Source: Pelagibacteraceae bacterium AG-349-O05 (GTDB lineage: Bacteria > Pseudomonadota > Alphaproteobacteria > Pelagibacterales > Pelagibacteraceae). From it: DNA of 64,000 nucleotides. The notes under the pieces were generated by a model. It was not told the DNA's origin. It saw nothing but the letters and a program-made list of their open reading frames with translations, and did not search any database. Where the stretch lies: NCBI GenBank assembly GCA_003281005.1, contig QCDE01000003.1:1-64000 (forward strand), in the 5' to 3' direction. Made by a program: the position numbers and the translations under genes. Each line of letters begins with the position of its first letter. Position 1 is the stretch's first letter. This document shows, one piece after another, positions 61,011-64,000 of the stretch.

Positions 61011-61044
61011 AAAAAAAGCGGATAATTTATATTATCCGCTTTTT
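61011..61044 (-). terminator. Terminator-like hairpin between binding-protein gene and MalF-type permease
   Basis: Perfect 14-bp stem (61013-61026 with 61031-61044), four-base loop, and on the minus strand a T-run that runs directly into the permease ATG at 61010. It lies 14 bases after the binding-protein stop. Readthrough is needed for the rest of the operon. Confidence 0.8.
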
Positions 61045-61058
61045 AAATTATTTAAAAA

Positions 61059-62390
61059 TTATTTGAATTTAGCTAATTCAGCATTTATTTTATCAACCGC
61101 TTCATCAACAGAAATTTGATCATCAATATATTCACGTGTTATTCTGTTTAGGAATTGTGCATTAATAATTTTGGATGCTCTAGATAGCTCACCTTCTTTA
61201 ACTCCCCATCTATTTGCAGTATCTAAACCGGCTACAATGTTATTAATAACATCTGGGTCGTATAGATCTGACAGAGGTGCTTTTCTATCAACTCCAACAG
61301 GTAGTTTACTCCAAGCTTTCGTGAAAGCCTCAGGGTCACTTGAATTTCCTCTTCGTACAGGAAATTTACCTTCTGGAGCTATCGATAATGTGCTTGTGTA
61401 ACCTTCGTCCATTGAGTACATGATAAATTGCTTAGCTTCATCTGTATCAGCATCAGCTGTTATACCAAAATATCTAACATCTGCCCATGCAGCACCTTTT
61501 TTATTACTAGGTCCACTAAAGTTAGTTATGAAACCAGTTTTAGAAGCTAGTTCAGGTGATGTAGGATCACTGTTAATTGTTGGCGGAGCTGAGTCTCTTA
61601 AACCAGCAAGCTCATCCATAATAAACGGAGACCAAATAATCATTGGAGTTTTACCTGCAAAGTAAAGTGCTCTAGATTGTTTCCAGTACAATTCTCCTGG
61701 AGGACTTGCTTTTGCAATTACTTTATAAAACTCTAATGCTTGTTTTAATTTCTTGCCTTGTTTTTTAATTCCACCTTTTTTAACAATATTAACTCCATTT
61801 GCTAAAAGAACGTGCTCTAAAACTTGACTCATGAAATTTTCATCAGTCTTGGTAGCAGCCACGAACCCAAACATTCCATTTTGTTTTGAAAGCTTCTCAA
61901 CTGCGGCCACAATATTCGCATAACTTGTTGGTGGTGCTAAATCAGCATTTTCAAAAAGATCCTTTCTATAAACAACCATCTGTGTCCATCCATCAACTGG
62001 AACGGCTGCAATTTTTGAACCCTTTTTTGCCATGTTAAGCGCACCAGGTGCAAACGTGTTTTTACCCAATTCTTTGACAACAGCATTGTTAGCATCCACA
62101 TCTAATATTCCTGCTTCAGCCCATGGCAATACATATTGTAAAGTATGGTAGATTACATCTGGTAAGTCGCCTGCTGCTGCTGCAGCTGTAGCTCTAGTTC
62201 CCAAATCTTTTTCTTCTACTGGGATCACATCTACTTTAATACCTGTTTTAGCTTCAAAAGCTTTTGCCATTTCCTCTTGCTTAGCCATTCGGGCAGGCTG
62301 AACTTCTGTAGTCCAAAACTTTATGTCTGCGTAAACAATACTTGAAATAAAAAAAGTTATTACGCAAAACAGTCTTATTATATTTTTCAT
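61059..62390 (-). CDS. Sugar ABC transporter substrate-binding protein
   Basis: 443 residues, signal peptide (about 1-21, ending VYADI). Family 1 extracellular solute-binding protein: FWTTEVQPARMAKQEEMAKAFEAKTGIKV near residue 24 and AAAAAGDLPDVIYH near residue 70. It should deliver a sugar or glycoside to the MalF/MalG-like channel. A very strong ribosome site (AGGAGGGGAA) and a good promoter precede it, in keeping with high expression. Ligand unknown; the linked GH63-type hydrolase suggests a glycosylated small molecule. Confidence 0.9.
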   Translation of the reverse strand: MKNIIRLFCVITFFISSIVYADIKFWTTEVQPARMAKQEEMAKAFEAKTGIKVDVIPVEEKDLGTRATAAAAAGDLPDVIYHTLQYVLPWAEAGILDVDANNAVVKELGKNTFAPGALNMAKKGSKIAAVPVDGWTQMVVYRKDLFENADLAPPTSYANIVAAVEKLSKQNGMFGFVAATKTDENFMSQVLEHVLLANGVNIVKKGGIKKQGKKLKQALEFYKVIAKASPPGELYWKQSRALYFAGKTPMIIWSPFIMDELAGLRDSAPPTINSDPTSPELASKTGFITNFSGPSNKKGAAWADVRYFGITADADTDEAKQFIMYSMDEGYTSTLSIAPEGKFPVRRGNSSDPEAFTKAWSKLPVGVDRKAPLSDLYDPDVINNIVAGLDTANRWGVKEGELSRASKIINAQFLNRITREYIDDQISVDEAVDKINAELAKFK

Positions 62391-62413
62391 TTCCCCTCCT
62401 ATTTATAAATAAA

Positions 62414-62442
62414 ATTATAATTAATTTAAAAATGTTTCGCAA
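62414..62442 (-). promoter_or_regulatory. Predicted promoter of the sugar binding-protein gene
   Basis: On the minus strand TTGCGA (62437-62442) and TATAAT (62414-62419) with a 17-base spacer, 24 bases before the ATG at 62390. This gives the receptor and permeases an internal promoter separate from the ATPase gene upstream. The rest of the 143-base gap 62391-62533 shows nothing clear. Confidence 0.6.
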
Positions 62443-62533
62443 ACTATTCAGTTATTTTTATCAATCCTATACTTTTCCTTGTAAATTTATTTAAATATGG
62501 CCAAAACTTAAAGTTAGTCAATCGTAAGTTGTA

Positions 62534-63589
62534 CTAAGACTTTAATCTATTTCCGTTTTCATCAAAAATGAATAAGTCATTTAAATCAAATCCAATTTTA
62601 TTTCCAATTTCTATATTACTTGGAACTTTGGCACTTAATTGATGCTCATTCTTTTTCATATAAGCAATTTTTTCATTACCTAAATTTTCTATTAACTCTA
62701 TTTCAGGATTAAAACTGAACTGATTTTCTTGATTTGCTTTTAAGTGCTCAGGTCTTATACCTACAAAATGTTTTGATTTATTTAATTTTAATTGATCAAA
62801 CTGAATATTGTTTTCTAAAATCTTAATTGTATTTTCTGAGATGATGTTTTGTTCACTTACTTCTAATATATTCATCTTTGGTGTTCCAATAAATTGAGCT
62901 ACAAAAATATTTGCAGGGTCATTATAAATTTCCTCTGGAGTACCAACCTGTTCAATGTTACCTTGATTTAAAATAACTATTCTGTCTGCTAAAGTCATAG
63001 CTTCGACCTGATCATGAGTAACATATATCATATTAGTTTTTATTTGATTGTGTAATTTTGATATTTCCACCCTCATTTCAGCCCTTAAAGCAGCATCCAA
63101 ATTTGATAACGGTTCATCGAATAAGAATATTTTTGGATTTCTTGTGATAGCTCTTCCTATTGCTACCCTTTGTCTTTGACCGCCTGATAATTGTTTTGGT
63201 TTCCTCTCAAGAAGTTCCTCAATTTTTAGAATTTTTGCAGCTTGCATAACTTTTGTATTGATTTCCTCTTTTGGTCTTTTTTCTATTTTCAACCCAAAAG
63301 ACATATTTTCATAAACATTCATGTGAGGGTAAAGTGCATAAGATTGAAAAACCATTGCAGTTTGTCGCTTTGACGGATGAAGTTCGTTAATTTTTTGATC
63401 GTTAATAAAAATTTCACCTTCATCAATTTTTTCTAATCCGGCAATCATTCTTAACAATGTTGATTTTCCACAACCTGATGGTCCTACTAAAACAAGAAAT
63501 TCGTCTTCTTTTCCTAAGAGATTAAAATCAGTAATAATTTTATTTGAACCAAATGATTTATGTACACCAGTAAATTTTATATTTGCCAT
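62534..63589 (-). CDS. Sugar ABC transporter ATP-binding protein (MalK/UgpC-type)
   Basis: 351 residues: Walker A GPSGCGKSTLLR near residue 34, Q-loop FQSYALYPHM, signature LSGGQRQRVAIGRA near residue 133, Walker B FLFDEPLSNLDAALR, switch His YVTHDQVEAM and a C-terminal regulatory OB-fold region (from about 235). Partner of the MalF/MalG-like permeases. It lies upstream of the receptor gene, separated by the internal promoter. Confidence 0.92.
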   Translation of the reverse strand: MANIKFTGVHKSFGSNKIITDFNLLGKEDEFLVLVGPSGCGKSTLLRMIAGLEKIDEGEIFINDQKINELHPSKRQTAMVFQSYALYPHMNVYENMSFGLKIEKRPKEEINTKVMQAAKILKIEELLERKPKQLSGGQRQRVAIGRAITRNPKIFLFDEPLSNLDAALRAEMRVEISKLHNQIKTNMIYVTHDQVEAMTLADRIVILNQGNIEQVGTPEEIYNDPANIFVAQFIGTPKMNILEVSEQNIISENTIKILENNIQFDQLKLNKSKHFVGIRPEHLKANQENQFSFNPEIELIENLGNEKIAYMKKNEHQLSAKVPSNIEIGNKIGFDLNDLFIFDENGNRLKS

Positions 63590-63591
63590 TA

Positions 63592-64000
63592 TTATTTTTT
63601 GGTTTTTAGAATATCTACTCCAATTTGTTTTAATATGTGGACTATATCAATTGGAACCCAATTTTCACGAATTTTTCCTTCGTCATGATGATAAAAATCC
63701 ATAACCCTCATAGTTACTTTTTGATTTTCAGATTTATATCCTAACCAATCATCTGCTCCATATGTGGCTTGAATACTATTCCATCCAGCAGTTAAAGAAA
63801 ATTTTCCATCTCCTATTTCACAATAATGACCAAGTTCCCAATAATTTCTTTCTTTAAATGTTTTTCTAAACGGTAATTGATGGTTATCTACAAATCCCTC
63901 TAAAGTTCTTGCGGTACCGATGCCACTTGGTCCATACCAGATCATTTTTTCATGCCAATAATCACTTTGTGGATGGTTGATTAATCTTTCTTTAAGATCC
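63592..64000 (-). CDS. SnoaL-like (NTF2-fold) protein, 5' end beyond the window
   Basis: The reading frame stays open from 64000 to the stop at 63592, so the ORF-track Met at 63945 is probably internal; residues before it (HPQSDYWHEKM) fit the family. The visible part, about 136 residues, has the SnoaL/polyketide-cyclase-like pattern (MIWYGPSGIGTARTLEGFV, VMDFYHHDEGKI, ENWVPIDIVHIL). Such proteins often act on small sugars or ring compounds, or have no known reaction. It is two bases upstream of the ATPase gene, so first in the visible operon. Confidence 0.72.
   Translation of the reverse strand, partial: DLKERLINHPQSDYWHEKMIWYGPSGIGTARTLEGFVDNHQLPFRKTFKERNYWELGHYCEIGDGKFSLTAGWNSIQATYGADDWLGYKSENQKVTMRVMDFYHHDEGKIRENWVPIDIVHILKQIGVDILKTKK

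Noticed and set aside
1-64000. Mobile elements, prophage, CRISPR arrays, long repeats
   Set aside because: No transposase, integrase, capsid or cas-like proteins in the ORF track and no regularly spaced repeats seen; gene content is uniform in style.

Overview
The window looks like a piece of a SAR11 (Candidatus Pelagibacter, Alphaproteobacteria) chromosome, or a very close relative. The inference rests on the AT-rich composition, almost no non-coding DNA (no gap over about 225 bases), and gene content typical of that group: many high-affinity ABC systems, a tripartite tricarboxylate transporter, taurine uptake, a GcvT-fused dimethylglycine/sarcosine dehydrogenase, and methylcitrate-cycle genes. 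I see no insertion sequences, phage genes, CRISPR arrays or rRNA. There is one tRNA gene.

Layout. 0-3.6 kb: methylcitrate cycle (prpD-like, prpB, prpC). 3.6-9.9 kb: a methyltransferase, ribonucleotide reductase nrdAB with a putative NrdR-type operator, a phosphohexomutase and a highly charged coiled-coil protein. 9.95-10.07 kb: a strong candidate for an unannotated small RNA. 10-15.4 kb: TauE/SafE exporter, dusA, rpoZ, an MFS carrier, a hydroxyisobutyrate-dehydrogenase-like oxidoreductase, an FMN-binding protein. 15.4-19 kb: three secreted proteins (two with HExxH motifs), a DUF1330 protein and a gamma carbonic anhydrase homologue. 19-28.6 kb: thioredoxin-like protein, glycosyltransferases, DMT and LysE exporters, TctABC, an AbrB-type membrane protein, a PhyH dioxygenase. 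28.6-30.9 kb: polar amino-acid ABC permeases and binding protein with no ATPase. 30.9-38.3 kb: a polyamine / methylthioadenosine / purine salvage neighbourhood (speD-speE fusion, aldolase-SDR fusion, mtnA, mtnP, apt, guaC, a phosphoribosyltransferase) and tRNA-Met. 38.3-48.7 kb: dimethylglycine dehydrogenase-like protein, alanine dehydrogenase, omega-aminotransferase, TauABC and an Ldh2-family dehydrogenase, consistent with taurine use. 48.7-57.3 kb: a tandem winged-helix regulator, a BASS transporter, an AfuABC-like ABC system, a phosphotransacetylase, and a HisD-family protein that resembles sulfopropanediol dehydrogenase HpsN more than biosynthetic HisD. 57.3-64 kb: a sugar ABC transporter with a GH63-type glucosylglycerate/mannosylglycerate hydrolase-like enzyme and a partial SnoaL-like protein cut by the window edge.

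How the genes fit together. The most coherent candidate system is at 30.9-36.6 kb. Spermidine synthesis by the SpeD-SpeE fusion yields methylthioadenosine (MTA). MtnP and Apt recover adenine and MtnA isomerises the sugar. The abutting class II aldolase-SDR fusion could split methylthioribulose-1-phosphate to DHAP and reduce the aldehyde: a compact DHAP shunt with the last two steps in one polypeptide. A second theme is organosulfonate use (TauABC, aminotransferase, alanine dehydrogenase, phosphotransacetylase, HpsN-like, Ldh2-like, TauE). A third is possible uptake and hydrolysis of glycosylglycerate-type compatible solutes.

Genome architecture also stands out. All five solute-binding-protein genes are followed by an inverted repeat just before the permease or ATPase gene. 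Ten of eleven convergent gene pairs end within 12 bp of each other or overlap, four of them sharing one TTAA that encodes both stop codons. Functions are assigned from motifs and remembered family features; no database search was run.
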